Numbered from the stretch's first letter, positions 50,494 through 60,873 are shown. The stretch is 64,000 nucleotides of DNA from Candidatus Omnitrophota bacterium (GCA_018812925.1 JAHJCU010000004.1:432289-496288), one strand, 5' to 3'. Notes: generated from the letters alone by a model not told the origin. Numbers and translations are program-made.

Positions 50494-51882
50494 CTAATTA
50501 GGAAAAAATTTATTAAGCGCAGATACAATATCTCCTACGCCTATACGTTCAATCTTATCCGCCTTTGTTTGTGTTGCGGGCGCGGATGAAGATAAATTCA
50601 CCTCAGGTAGTATACACTTTTTAAACCCCAATTTCTCTGCTTCTTTTACTCTGGCTTTAATATGGGAAACACCTCTTACTTCGCCGGATAAGCCTACCTC
50701 GCCGACAAATAAAATCCCGGGCGGCAGAGGCTTGTTTTTTAAAGAAGAAATAATTGCGAAAATCACCGGTAAATCTATCCCCGTTTCTTCTATTTTAATA
50801 CCTCCTACTACATTAATAAATAAATCGTATTTATGAAGCGGTGCTCCGAATATTTTCTCCAGGACGGCTAATAAAAGAAGCACCCTGTTATAATCCACGC
50901 CGGCTATTACTCTTCTAGGGAAATTCATTGATGTGGCAGTAGTTACAAGCGCCTGGATTTCTACCAAAAGAGGCCTTGTTCCTTCAATAGAAGAGGCGAT
51001 AACTGTCCCCGGTGCAGGCGAAGGATTGCGCGACATAAAAATTTCGGAAGGATTGGTAATTTCTTTTAAACCCTTCTCTGTCATTTCAAAAACACCTATT
51101 TCCTGCGTAGAGCCGAACCTATTTTTAAAAGTTTTTAAAATGCGGAAAGGACCCGTTTTTTCTCCTTCAAAATAAAGGACGGCATCAACCATATGCTCCA
51201 ATACCCTGGGACCGGCAATTAAACCTTCTTTGGTAACATGGCCTATAAGAAAGAGGACTTTCGAGTTCTTTTTTGCCAGCTGAATCAAATCGGAGGCGCA
51301 TTCTCTTATTTGGGAGACGGAACCCGGGGAAGAATTAACACCTGACTTATATGCTGTTTGTATGGAATCTAAAATAATCCAATCGGGCGACGTTTCCTCT
51401 ATGAATTTTTTTATTCTTTCTAAACTAACCTCGCAGAGAATGCTTAAATCCGCCTTTTTGCCAGATTGTGGTGAAAATATTTTTAATCTTTCGGCTCGTA
51501 GTTTAATTTGAGAGAGTGATTCCTCGCCGGAAATATAAAGAACCTTTTTGCCTTTTTGTGAAGCCATTGCCGCCGCTTGTAATAAAAGCGTTGACTTACC
51601 TATGCCCGGCTCGCCGCCTATTAGAACAACATCGCCTTCTACTGTGCCGCCGCCTAAAACCCTATCGAATTCAGATATACCCGTAGAAAATCTTTTTTGT
51701 TCTTGCCCTTTTATTTGGGAAAGGATAACAGGTTTATTTCCCCACACATATTTATCTTGAGGTTGACTTGGAGTTTCTTCAAGGAGTGTGTTCCAACTGT
51801 CACAGGAAGGACATTTACCTAACCACTTTATAGATGTATAGCCACAGTTTTGACATACAAAAGTCGCTTTTGGGTTTCCCAT
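50494..51882 (-). CDS. radA: DNA repair protein RadA
   Basis: FVCQNCGYTSIKWLGKCPSCDSWNT, GEPGIGKSTLLLQ, RFGSTQEIGVFEM. Confidence 0.97.
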   Translation of the reverse strand: MGNPKATFVCQNCGYTSIKWLGKCPSCDSWNTLLEETPSQPQDKYVWGNKPVILSQIKGQEQKRFSTGISEFDRVLGGGTVEGDVVLIGGEPGIGKSTLLLQAAAMASQKGKKVLYISGEESLSQIKLRAERLKIFSPQSGKKADLSILCEVSLERIKKFIEETSPDWIILDSIQTAYKSGVNSSPGSVSQIRECASDLIQLAKKNSKVLFLIGHVTKEGLIAGPRVLEHMVDAVLYFEGEKTGPFRILKTFKNRFGSTQEIGVFEMTEKGLKEITNPSEIFMSRNPSPAPGTVIASSIEGTRPLLVEIQALVTTATSMNFPRRVIAGVDYNRVLLLLAVLEKIFGAPLHKYDLFINVVGGIKIEETGIDLPVIFAIISSLKNKPLPPGILFVGEVGLSGEVRGVSHIKARVKEAEKLGFKKCILPEVNLSSSAPATQTKADKIERIGVGDIVSALNKFFPN

Positions 51883-51888
51883 ATCTAC

Positions 51889-53226
51889 TCATTCTTCACT
51901 TGAAAAAGATAGGTCCTCAAATTTCGTGTATTGCTTAATGAAAGCTAGTTTTATAGTTCCGGTTGGACCGTTTCTCTGTTTGGCTATATTTAGTTCTGCT
52001 ATTCCCTCTAACTCCTTATCGTCGGGCTTATAATACTCTTCCCTTAATAACAGCATCACTACGTCGGCGTCTTGTTCTAACGCCCCGGATTCTCTTAGGT
52101 CTGAAAGTATCGGACGGCGGTCATCTCCACGTGTTTCGACCCGACGGGAAAGTTGAGAGACCGCAATAACCGGGATGTGCAATTCTCTGGCTAAACCTTT
52201 TAAAGCTCGAGATATTTCAGCTATTTCCTGCTGGCGATTTTCGAAGGCGGTTCCCGAACTCATAAGTTGTATATAGTCTACAATAACAAGAGAAATATCT
52301 TGTTTTGCTTTTAACCTTCTTGCTTTAGCTCTTAGTTCTAAAGCATTAAGAGTGGATGAATCGTCTATAAATATCGGAGCATCAAAAAGAACCCCCGCAC
52401 CTATTGATAATTTGGGCCCGTCTTCCTCCGCCAAATATCCCGTTCTCAATTTATGTGAATCAACCCTCGCCTCCATACAGAGAAATCGCTCTGCCACTTG
52501 CTCCTTCGACATTTCCAAAGAAAACATTGCGACAGGCTTTTTTTCTTCCACAGCAACATTTCTTGCAATAGTTAATGCTAAACTCGTCTTTCCCATAGAG
52601 GGTCTGCCTGCAATGATTATAAGTTCGGGAGAATGAAGCCCTGAAGTCTTTTCGTCCAATTTTTTGAATCCGGTGGGCAATCCCGCAATATGAAGCTTAT
52701 TTCTAACAAGTTCGTCTATCATTTCCCCAGAAATGAGGTCTTTTATAGATACAAAGCCGGAGGAAATTTTCTGTTGAGCAATATTAAAGATGTTCTGCTC
52801 TGCTTTATCGAGGAGCTTGGAGCCATCTTCTTTGCCGGCATAGCATTTGCCTATGATATCCGAAGAGACCTCAATAAGCTCTCTTAAAACAGCTTTTTCT
52901 CTAACGATTGTCGCATAATGTTCTATATTTGCAGGAGTTGGGATTGAGGATAAAAGAGTGCTTAAAAAGGAAGCCCCGCCTATTTTTTCCAACTCGCCTT
53001 TCTTTTTTAGTCGGTCGGTAAGAGATATTATGTCTACAGGCTTATCGTCACTATAGAGGTCTAGTATTGCTCTAAAAATCAACTGGTGCTCTTTACTATA
53101 AAAATGCTCCGGTTTTAATTTTTCACCTGCAACATCTATTAGATTTTTATCCAGCAGAATAGAACCCAAAACAGCAATTTCCGCTTCTATATTTTGAGGT
53201 GGAACTCTATCAACAGAATTTTTCAT
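51889..53226 (-). CDS. dnaB: Replicative DNA helicase
   Basis: PPQNIEAEIAVLGSIL, IIAGRPSMGKTSLALTIA, SDLRESGALEQDADVVMLL. Confidence 0.98.
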   Translation of the reverse strand: MKNSVDRVPPQNIEAEIAVLGSILLDKNLIDVAGEKLKPEHFYSKEHQLIFRAILDLYSDDKPVDIISLTDRLKKKGELEKIGGASFLSTLLSSIPTPANIEHYATIVREKAVLRELIEVSSDIIGKCYAGKEDGSKLLDKAEQNIFNIAQQKISSGFVSIKDLISGEMIDELVRNKLHIAGLPTGFKKLDEKTSGLHSPELIIIAGRPSMGKTSLALTIARNVAVEEKKPVAMFSLEMSKEQVAERFLCMEARVDSHKLRTGYLAEEDGPKLSIGAGVLFDAPIFIDDSSTLNALELRAKARRLKAKQDISLVIVDYIQLMSSGTAFENRQQEIAEISRALKGLARELHIPVIAVSQLSRRVETRGDDRRPILSDLRESGALEQDADVVMLLLREEYYKPDDKELEGIAELNIAKQRNGPTGTIKLAFIKQYTKFEDLSFSSEE

Positions 53227-53288
53227 AATACCTTTCGCTTATTTTATTAGTAACAAAATTTCATCTTAAGAGGATCTCGGTGTTCCAA

Positions 53289-53843
53289 TTAAACTGTTCC
53301 AATTTCCTTTTCTTTCTCTTCTAAACTCTTGTTGATTTTTTCTATATAATTGGAAGTCAGGTGTTCAAGTTCTTTTAGTCCTCTTTTTGCGTCATCTTCA
53401 GAAATATGCTCTTCTTTTTCCGTCTTTTCGATGTCTTCTTTTGCTTCTCGTCTTTTGTTGCGAATGGACACTCTTGCTTCCTCGGTTATTCTATGGACTA
53501 TTTTGATAAGTTCCTGCCTTCTTTCACTGGAAAGAGGAGGAATCGGGATTTTAATTACTTCCGCTTCCATTGAAGGCACTAATCCCAAGTCAGCCTTGAG
53601 AACTGCGTCTTTAATTTCGCTCATTGCGGCTTTGTCCCAGGGTTTTATAATAATTAATCCTGGGTCTGCGGTTACGGTTGCCAAATGACTGATGGGGGTT
53701 GGCGTTCCGTAATAAGCAACTCTAATATTATCAAGAAGCGCAGGCGTTGCCTTACCTGTTCTTATAACACTAAATTCATGGTTGAGATTATCAAGGCAGT
53801 GTTTCATCTTTTCTTCTATTTTTTTAAGAATATCTTTAATCAT
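53289..53843 (-). CDS. frr: Ribosome recycling factor
   Basis: FSVIRTGKATPALLDNIRVAYYGTPTPISHLATV. Confidence 0.97.
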   Translation of the reverse strand: MIKDILKKIEEKMKHCLDNLNHEFSVIRTGKATPALLDNIRVAYYGTPTPISHLATVTADPGLIIIKPWDKAAMSEIKDAVLKADLGLVPSMEAEVIKIPIPPLSSERRQELIKIVHRITEEARVSIRNKRREAKEDIEKTEKEEHISEDDAKRGLKELEHLTSNYIEKINKSLEEKEKEIGTV

Positions 53844-53929
53844 TGTTTAGCGCCCTCCTTTATAATAAAATCAAAAATTAAACATCAAATATTAAAAATA
53901 CAAAGCAAAAATAAAATATTCTTAATTTT

Positions 53930-54319
53930 TTACGATTTTTTCTCGGTTTCTCTAATTTCTTTTTGTTTCTTATTTTGATACAGCGCAAGCATTGCTATCA
54001 TTATAATAATGGGCAACCAAAAAACTTCATAAAGCCGAGAGAGATAGAAACTGCATATAACGAGAAATATAAGAATAATCCATATGATCATATTAATCTT
54101 AATCAAAAAAACTCTTTCTTTTGAGACCCTCGTATTTTTTATACTTACAAAAGTTAATACTCCCAACCAAATTACAACTACTCCCCAGTAAATAGTCTTA
54201 ATCGTTATTTCTGGAAGCGTGATATTAGGAAACAAGTTTAAGTTTATTGTAACCAATAATATAAACAGAAAAATCAATGGGCCTAGTATTTTATTTAATT
54301 TTGAATTTTTATTTGTCAT
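53930..54319 (-). CDS. Hypothetical four-TM membrane protein
   Basis: 129 aa, ~4 TM segments. Confidence 0.5.
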   Translation of the reverse strand: MTNKNSKLNKILGPLIFLFILLVTINLNLFPNITLPEITIKTIYWGVVVIWLGVLTFVSIKNTRVSKERVFLIKINMIIWIILIFLVICSFYLSRLYEVFWLPIIIMIAMLALYQNKKQKEIRETEKKS

Positions 54320-54327
54320 TTTACATT

Positions 54328-55143
54328 TTAACTTTTAATTTTTGAATTTGTTATTAATGTCCCGACTTTTTCGCCTTTTAATATTTTTTTGATGCTGTGA
54401 GGGTTCTTTATATCACAAACTATAATAGGAATATTATTTTCTTTACATAAGGATATAGCAGTTAAATCCATTACTTTTAAGTTTTTTTCGAGGACTTGTT
54501 GATAAGTTAATTGTTTGAATTTTTTAGCTTTCGGGTTAATCATAGGGTCGCAATCGTAAACCCCGTCAACTTTTGTGGCTTTCAATAATATGTCGACATT
54601 TAATTCTACGGCTCTTAAAGCGGCGGCGGTGTCAGTGGAGAAATAAGGGTTGCCCGTGCCGCCCGCTAAAATTACTACATCTCCTCTTTCTAAAAATTTT
54701 AAAGCCCGCTCTTTATAAAACAAGGGGCATATGTTTTTTATTTCCAATGCACTCATGATAGAACTTTTGATGCTGTTTTGACGCAGAATATTTTTTAAGT
54801 GGAGAGCATTTATTAATGTCCCGATCATTCCCATATAATCCGAAGTATATCTGTCTAACCCCAACTTTTGCGCGTTAAGCCCGCGAACAATATTTCCGGC
54901 GCCGATTACTACTGCTATTTCTAATTGGGTATTCTTTTTTATGTCTTTTATTTGGGAGATGAAAAAATTTAAAGGATTATTCGCGGAAATCTTATCTTTA
55001 GGATTACCTAAAAATTCACCTGACAGTTTCACCAATATGCGACTGGTTTGCCTTTGCTTGTCTCGTTTTGTCAGCTTCGGCAAGCCGAGGGCGGGACGAG
55101 CCGCGGGTCTTGTTGAAGTGGTTCTGCGTAAAAGTTTTGGCAT
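54328..55143 (-). CDS. pyrH: Uridylate kinase
   Basis: RILVKLSGEFLG, VIGAGNIVRG, DYMGMIGTLINALHL; N-terminal ~35 aa extension looks non-native. Confidence 0.95.
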   Translation of the reverse strand: MPKLLRRTTSTRPAARPALGLPKLTKRDKQRQTSRILVKLSGEFLGNPKDKISANNPLNFFISQIKDIKKNTQLEIAVVIGAGNIVRGLNAQKLGLDRYTSDYMGMIGTLINALHLKNILRQNSIKSSIMSALEIKNICPLFYKERALKFLERGDVVILAGGTGNPYFSTDTAAALRAVELNVDILLKATKVDGVYDCDPMINPKAKKFKQLTYQQVLEKNLKVMDLTAISLCKENNIPIIVCDIKNPHSIKKILKGEKVGTLITNSKIKS

Positions 55144-55206
55144 GAGATAATTCTCGCTGATTTAGAAATATTAAAAAGTAAAAAATCTAGTTCACTTACT
55201 CCGATG

Positions 55207-55803
55207 TTACTGCTCGCCAAGATGATAACGAATAAACCGCTTCACTTGGATATTTTCTTTGATCTTACCTATGTGTTCATCTATAATTCCCCCTATCGTC
55301 TTGCTGGGGTCTTTGACGAATGGCTGGTTAAGCAGGCACACTTCAGAATAGAATTTTTTGAGTTTGCCTTGAGCTATTTTCTCTATTACTGCCGCGGGTT
55401 TATCCGAAGATTGAGAATTATATAAATCAGTTTCCTTTTTAATAACCTCTTCGGGGACATCTTTCTGTGCAATATATTTCGGATTGCTTGCAGCGATGTG
55501 CATAGTAATGTCTTTTACCAAATTTTTAAATTCATCTGTTCTTGCCACAAAGTCCGTTTCACAGTTAATTTCTACCAAAACGCCGATCTTGCCGCCAAAA
55601 TGTATATACGAAGCAATCCTTCCTTCCGAAGTTACTCTTTCCTTTTTTTCCTGTCCTTTAGTAATGCCTTTTTTTCTCAAAATTTCCACAGCTTGCGTTA
55701 AGTCACCATTGGCTTCTTCTAACGAGTTTTTGCAATCAACAATAGGAGCATCAGTTTTCGCTCTTAATTTCTTGATAAGTATTAAGTCTATTTTCTTACT
55801 CAT
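55207..55803 (-). CDS. tsf: Elongation factor Ts
   Basis: IKKLRAKTDAPIVDCKNSLEEANGDLTQAVEILRKKG; VEINCETDFVART. Confidence 0.97.
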   Translation of the reverse strand: MSKKIDLILIKKLRAKTDAPIVDCKNSLEEANGDLTQAVEILRKKGITKGQEKKERVTSEGRIASYIHFGGKIGVLVEINCETDFVARTDEFKNLVKDITMHIAASNPKYIAQKDVPEEVIKKETDLYNSQSSDKPAAVIEKIAQGKLKKFYSEVCLLNQPFVKDPSKTIGGIIDEHIGKIKENIQVKRFIRYHLGEQ

Positions 55804-56693
55804 TTTGCACCTTTACCTTGATCGTCTGCCTTTGTTGATGCAGGTTTCTTGACTTCTTTTGCTTTCTCACTTGTCTTTTGTTGCGCATCCGCCTGTTTTT
55901 CTTCGGTTGGAGTGGGCGCAGGGGCATCTGTTTTTTTCTGTTCGGCGCCTTCGGCTAAAACTTCTACGTGAGCTTCTTTTTCATCTTTTTTGAGCTGCTT
56001 AATTGCTGCTTTTCTGCCTTCCAAAATAGCGTCAACTATTCGTGTGGTGATTAGCTTTACAGCTCTGATAGTGTCATCGTTTGCGGGGATAGGATAATCA
56101 ACTTCTCTGGGGTCGCAGTTTGTATCTATCAAACCCACAATAGTTATTCCTAATTTTCTTGCTTCGGCAACGGCTATTTTTTCTCTGTGGGTATCAACGA
56201 TAAACATACAATCCGGAAATTTTTCCATGTTTTTTATGCCCGCAAAGTTCTTTTCCAGTTTTGCCTTCTCTTTTTTTAGCTTGGATGCTTCTTTTTTGAT
56301 TAGTGTATCTATTTTCCCGCTTTCTTCCATTTTTTCAAGCTCTTTAAGACGATTCGTGGATTTTTTAAGTGTCTCAAAATTTGTCAGCGTTCCGCCAAGC
56401 CATCGGTCAACTACATAAAAAACGTCTGCTCGTTTAGCTTCGGCAAGTATCGTTTCTTGTGCCTGTTTTTTTGTCCCAACCAGTAAAAAAGTTTTACCTT
56501 CGGCTGCCAGTTTTTTTACGAAGTCATACGCTTCCTGAAACTTCTTAACTGTTTTGGTGAGGTCGATAATATGTATTCCTTCTTTTTTGCCGTAGATATA
56601 CTGCGCCATCTTTGGGTTCCATTTGTTTGTCGGATGACCAAAATGTAACGCCACTTCCAATGCTTCAGAAATAGAAATAACCTCTTTCGTCAA
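55800..56693 (-). CDS. rpsB: 30S ribosomal protein S2
   Basis: ALEVALHFGHPTNKWNPKMAQYIYGKKEGIHIIDL. Confidence 0.98.
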   Translation of the reverse strand: MTKEVISISEALEVALHFGHPTNKWNPKMAQYIYGKKEGIHIIDLTKTVKKFQEAYDFVKKLAAEGKTFLLVGTKKQAQETILAEAKRADVFYVVDRWLGGTLTNFETLKKSTNRLKELEKMEESGKIDTLIKKEASKLKKEKAKLEKNFAGIKNMEKFPDCMFIVDTHREKIAVAEARKLGITIVGLIDTNCDPREVDYPIPANDDTIRAVKLITTRIVDAILEGRKAAIKQLKKDEKEAHVEVLAEGAEQKKTDAPAPTPTEEKQADAQQKTSEKAKEVKKPASTKADDQGKGAK

Positions 56694-56950
56694 GATATAT
56701 CCTCCCTACCTTTCACTCGCCGCTTGGCGATATAGGCTTATACTTTTTTATTACCAACCTTATCACAATCCACTCAAACGCAATGTCAGAGTTTATAAAC
56801 GGATTTTGCTTGTTAGAAACCGTAAAGTCCACGATTATATCACAGCTTAAAATTTGATTGCAATTGCCGCAAGAGAAGCGCCGGTCTTTTAGCTTACAAA
56901 AAACAGGCAACAAATTTTGGACAGAGAGGCAATTTACGCCTCGAGCCACC

Positions 56951-57565
56951 CTATTTATCTAAGGCTGTAACTATTATCAATATTATCGAATAACCGATTA
57001 TGCTTGATACAAGAGCAAGCGGGAACGACCATGTATTTGTATAATGCAAAATCAAAGTAACTACCATAGTTGCAATCACAGGCTTTTCGCAGGTTTTATA
57101 AAAAGGAATTTTTATTCCAACTCTTGTAAGATAAAACACGGCAAACCCAAACATGACAGCTAAACTGATAAGTGTGGCAAGACCGATGCCTGCCAACCCA
57201 TAAACTGGAATAAGGCAAAGGTTTAAAATGCTGGCGTAAAAAATCAATATACCCAAACTTACGACAACCATTCCTTGTCGGTTTATAAATAAAGCTATTT
57301 TTAGCAATAAAGAATTGAAATAAATAAAAATTAGACTCCAGACAATAATTTGGAAAGGCAAAACAAATACATTAGACGCTTCAGTGAAGAAAAAAAAGAA
57401 AATATCTTGAGCGCGGAAAGCAAGAAACGCAACCAGGGGAAATAAGAAGATAGATATCATCCTCATATTTTCGAATTGTTTGTCTAAAAATGCTTGCCCT
57501 GAATCGTCCGCCATTGTATCAGTGGTGGACTGGTTTAGGGATTGTTTTTCATTAACCTCTGCCAT
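56951..57565 (-). CDS. C-terminal fragment of a polysaccharide/lipid flippase (MOP superfamily-like)
   Basis: 204 aa, ~6 TM; IPVYGLAGIGLATLISL motif typical of flippase C-terminal half; no N-terminal half. Confidence 0.6.
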   Translation of the reverse strand: MAEVNEKQSLNQSTTDTMADDSGQAFLDKQFENMRMISIFLFPLVAFLAFRAQDIFFFFFTEASNVFVLPFQIIVWSLIFIYFNSLLLKIALFINRQGMVVVSLGILIFYASILNLCLIPVYGLAGIGLATLISLAVMFGFAVFYLTRVGIKIPFYKTCEKPVIATMVVTLILHYTNTWSFPLALVSSIIGYSIILIIVTALDK

Positions 57566-57579
57566 AAATATTCCTCCAA

Positions 57580-58581
57580 TTATAAAGGAGATTCTTCTTT
57601 GGGGGAGCGCCCCATTAACTCTCCTACTGCCTCAAAAGGTTTTTCCCCTTCCCATAAGACTTCATATACCACGCGTGTTATGGGCATTTCAACTCCCAAT
57701 TTTTCCGCCAGTTTAAGTGCGGATTTTGTAGCCCACACTCCTTCAGCAACCATATCCATTCCTTTCAACACTTCGTCCAAACTTTGTCCTTTACCTATTT
57801 TTTCGCCTACACCTCTATTTCTTGAATGTTTTGATGTGCAGGTAACAATCATATCGCCCATTCCCGCAAGACCGGCAAATGTTAAAGGGTCCGCGCCCAT
57901 CTTAATGCCAAGCCGCGACATTTCAACCAACCCCCTTGTAATAAGTGCCGATTTAGTATTATCTCCGTAACCCAGCCCGTCAGATATGCCGCAGGCAAGC
58001 GCTATAATATTTTTCAACGCTCCGCCGAGCTCCACGCCGACTATGTCCGTATTCGTATATACCCTCAAATTCATCCCCATAAAAATATCTTGAACTTTTT
58101 TAGTGTTTTCATGGCTTCCCGCGCAGACTATCGTCGTGGGGATACCATTTGCAACCTCTACCGCAATAGAAGGACCGGACAGAGCCGTTATGTTGACGGG
58201 ATTAATCTTACCCAAAACATCTTTTGCAACTTCGGACATTCTAAAAAAAGTATTCTCCTCAATACCCTTTACAAGAGATACAAAAATAGTTTTCGCGTCA
58301 AAATTTTTTATCTGTTCCAGAGATTTTCTTAAATATTGTGACGGGATGGCAATGACAACTATGTCTTTATCTTTTACGGCTGAATTAATATCAGATGTTA
58401 GAATTATTTCATCAGGGAATTTTATTCCGGGCAGGAACTTAATATTTTCTCTTTTTGCCTGCAGAACCTTCAAATAATCCGGAAATTTTTCCCAAAGAGT
58501 TACTTCGTGTTTCTTCTTGGCAAGATGAAGCGCGATTGCCGTTCCCCAACTGCCAGCGCCTATAACGGAAATTTTAGTCAT
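57580..58581 (-). CDS. gpsA: NAD(P)-dependent glycerol-3-phosphate dehydrogenase
   Basis: ISVIGAGSWGTAIALHLA, GGALKNIIALACGISDGLGYGDNTKSALITRG. Confidence 0.98.
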   Translation of the reverse strand: MTKISVIGAGSWGTAIALHLAKKKHEVTLWEKFPDYLKVLQAKRENIKFLPGIKFPDEIILTSDINSAVKDKDIVVIAIPSQYLRKSLEQIKNFDAKTIFVSLVKGIEENTFFRMSEVAKDVLGKINPVNITALSGPSIAVEVANGIPTTIVCAGSHENTKKVQDIFMGMNLRVYTNTDIVGVELGGALKNIIALACGISDGLGYGDNTKSALITRGLVEMSRLGIKMGADPLTFAGLAGMGDMIVTCTSKHSRNRGVGEKIGKGQSLDEVLKGMDMVAEGVWATKSALKLAEKLGVEMPITRVVYEVLWEGEKPFEAVGELMGRSPKEESPL

Positions 58582-58639
58582 GATATTTAATTTCGTAAAT
58601 CGTAAATGGTAATCGGTAATTAGTAATTTTTTAAAATTA

Positions 58640-58710
58640 CGCTTTACCCTTAGAGATTGTTGAGCAATCTCAAGGACTTTGGTCCCGGGAATCTTTTAGA
58701 TTCCACGGGG
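58640..58710. repeat. Three-hairpin intergenic repeat (family D), copy 2 (opposite orientation)
   Basis: Reverse complement differs from copy 1 at only two positions over 71 bp, both in hairpin loops. Confidence 0.9.
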
Positions 58711-58757
58711 CTATTTACGGATTACCGGTTACAAAAAATAAGCATCAGTTTGTTTTT

Positions 58758-59378
58758 TTATCTTCTTCTCCCAAATTTATTTTCTCTGCCTTGAATCAAC
58801 CGCTTTATATTCAAACGGTGACGAATAATTATAAGCACAGTAACTATACAGGAAAATATGATTATAGGTAAAGCAACCTTTCCGCCAATCCCCGCTAACA
58901 TCAAAATAGGCAGAGATATCGCTGCAACAAGGGACGCCAGCGAAACATATCCGAACGGAATAAACACCGCAACCCATATTCCCAATACGATAAGCAAAGT
59001 AATAGGTGCAAGCCCTACAAATACTCCCGCAGAAGTAGCAACACCTTTTCCGCCCTTAAACTTTACCCATATGCTCCAATTATGTCCGAGAATACTTATT
59101 ATCCCGCCTGTTATTTTTAACATCGGCACAGACATTATATTGTCCGTGAAAAAAGTGGAAATATAACCCGCTAAGAATACAGCCAAAAATCCTTTGCCCC
59201 CGTCAAGAATGAAAGCAAGAAACCCCCATCTTGCGTCTAGCACTCTTGCAAGATTGGTAGCGCCGATATTACCGCTTCCTACCCTTCTTAAATCTATCCC
59301 TCTGGCTTTCCCTAACCAGAAACTAAAAGGCAGAGAGCCGAGCAGGTAGCCAACAATTATTACCAGTATTAGACTCAT
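58758..59378 (-). CDS. plsY: Glycerol-3-phosphate acyltransferase PlsY
   Basis: GYLLGSLPFSFWLGKARGIDLRRVGSGNIGATN, FKGGKGVATSAG. Confidence 0.97.
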   Translation of the reverse strand: MSLILVIIVGYLLGSLPFSFWLGKARGIDLRRVGSGNIGATNLARVLDARWGFLAFILDGGKGFLAVFLAGYISTFFTDNIMSVPMLKITGGIISILGHNWSIWVKFKGGKGVATSAGVFVGLAPITLLIVLGIWVAVFIPFGYVSLASLVAAISLPILMLAGIGGKVALPIIIFSCIVTVLIIIRHRLNIKRLIQGRENKFGRRR

Positions 59379-59500
59379 ATATTCGCTCCGCTTTAACGAT
59401 GGATGATGGATGAGCGTCCCGACATATCGGGACTAGGACGAAGGACAACTTTATTCTGTTTCGTCCCTCATCCTTCGTCACTCGTCTCTCGTTTTTTTTA

Positions 59501-59824
59501 CTAAAACAATTGCATATCACCCTGAAAAATAATATCGTAATATTCTTTTATGGACTTTAATGAATTACTTGCCAAAATGGTTAAATAATAAGTTGCGACA
59601 ATAACTATTATAGTTACGATTATTTTTGTTTTCCAGTTAAAGCGGGGATTAAACCAAACCATCGGAAGAGCCAGTGGCCCGACACACAAAAAAGCAACAA
59701 TTATCCAGGTAGTTCTAAAATACCACGGGCTCTGTTTGGGCTTTTCTGCCAGCATCTCACCGCAGAACCTGCATTTAATCGCTTCGTCCTGAATTTCTTC
59801 CGCGCAATAAGGGCATTTTTTCAT
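59501..59824 (-). CDS. Zinc-ribbon membrane protein
   Basis: [25 protein letters not shown] then TM segments. Confidence 0.8.
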   Translation of the reverse strand: MKKCPYCAEEIQDEAIKCRFCGEMLAEKPKQSPWYFRTTWIIVAFLCVGPLALPMVWFNPRFNWKTKIIVTIIVIVATYYLTILASNSLKSIKEYYDIIFQGDMQLF

Positions 59825-59877
59825 AAGATTCCCTGAAAGGTGTTAATAAAAATGTACGCCTACCCTTCTTTTTTAAT

Positions 59878-60750
59878 TCACTTGTTGACCACTTTGTTTT
59901 TATAAGTTTCCTCTTCTATGTAGAAATTTATGTTTGGATTTTTAGAACTATAAGCTATCTGAATTTTATCTTTATCCGCTATTAGATTGAAGGCATCTTG
60001 TCCAATTTTAGCAGTCCTTTTGTACCCTTTTTTATTTACATAAAATTCATATCCTACTGAACATTTTCTTTTTTTATCAACAGACGATTTATACATTTTA
60101 CTGCGGTCTAATTTGTAACTAATGTCAGCATTTGTAATAACACCGCCAGTATCAAAAAAATCTTCAACTTCGTTTTTATATCTTACATTATCAAGCAGGG
60201 CTATCATTAAAATAAACATCACAACAAATAAATGTATATAAACCTTGTTCCTTAGTAGTGCCCATATTTTTTCTACTTTAAATTCTTCTCTCACTTTATC
60301 TATTCTAAGAAACCATATAGAGAAAACACAAACTAACATATTAATAATGGGCATAATCCTTGCGGTAAACGTATTTCCTGCCATCCAATTAAACGAGGAT
60401 TCCGGATGGCTAGTAAGCAATATCAATAAACTAAGTGCATAAACAATTACGAATATCCAGTACATAACTAAAATTATTTTTCTTGCCCTCTCCTTAAAAT
60501 TAAATAATCCAATTCCAACTAATATAAAAATGTAAGTAAGAATTAGAGTAAATAAAGTTTGGGACGGATATCTACTACTATGAGGAATCATATTTGCAAA
60601 CCCTCGAAAGGTTCCAATCAACATGGGAATCAACCAAAAACAAGCAATGAGTTTAACAATTATTCGCTTTTTTATAATCAAATAGTTATATAAAAGTTGC
60701 CACATTTTCGCCTCCTTTTTCATAAAAATTCTTTGGCTTGGACACCTCAT
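59878..60750 (-). CDS. Hypothetical multi-TM protein with C-terminal soluble domain
   Basis: 290 aa, ~5 TM and a C-terminal domain with YKLDRSKMYKSSVDKKRKCSVGYEFYVNKKGYKRTAKI. Confidence 0.5.
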   Translation of the reverse strand: MRCPSQRIFMKKEAKMWQLLYNYLIIKKRIIVKLIACFWLIPMLIGTFRGFANMIPHSSRYPSQTLFTLILTYIFILVGIGLFNFKERARKIILVMYWIFVIVYALSLLILLTSHPESSFNWMAGNTFTARIMPIINMLVCVFSIWFLRIDKVREEFKVEKIWALLRNKVYIHLFVVMFILMIALLDNVRYKNEVEDFFDTGGVITNADISYKLDRSKMYKSSVDKKRKCSVGYEFYVNKKGYKRTAKIGQDAFNLIADKDKIQIAYSSKNPNINFYIEEETYKNKVVNK

Positions 60751-60872
60751 CCTTTAGGATGGGGAGGAAAGCCGAATATCTCCTTATACTATAACAAAGG
60801 TGTATATATAATGGTCAGTCTATTCTAATATAAATGCCTCGCCCTTTAGGGCGGGGTAATTTACTCCCCTCT
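60735..60872. mobile_element. Candidate IS200/IS605-type non-autonomous remnant (paired hairpins)
   Basis: Two hairpins of the same design in the same orientation: CCTCATCC-TTTA-GGATGGGG (60745-60764) and CCTCGCCC-TTTA-GGGCGGGG (60837-60856); no transposase. Confidence 0.4.
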
Positions 60873-60873
60873 T

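Noticed and set aside
56713-56949. 78-aa minus-strand ORF upstream of rpsB with a CGNCN motif
   Set aside because: Could be real, but no start-site or family support beyond one Cys pair; not listed as a feature.
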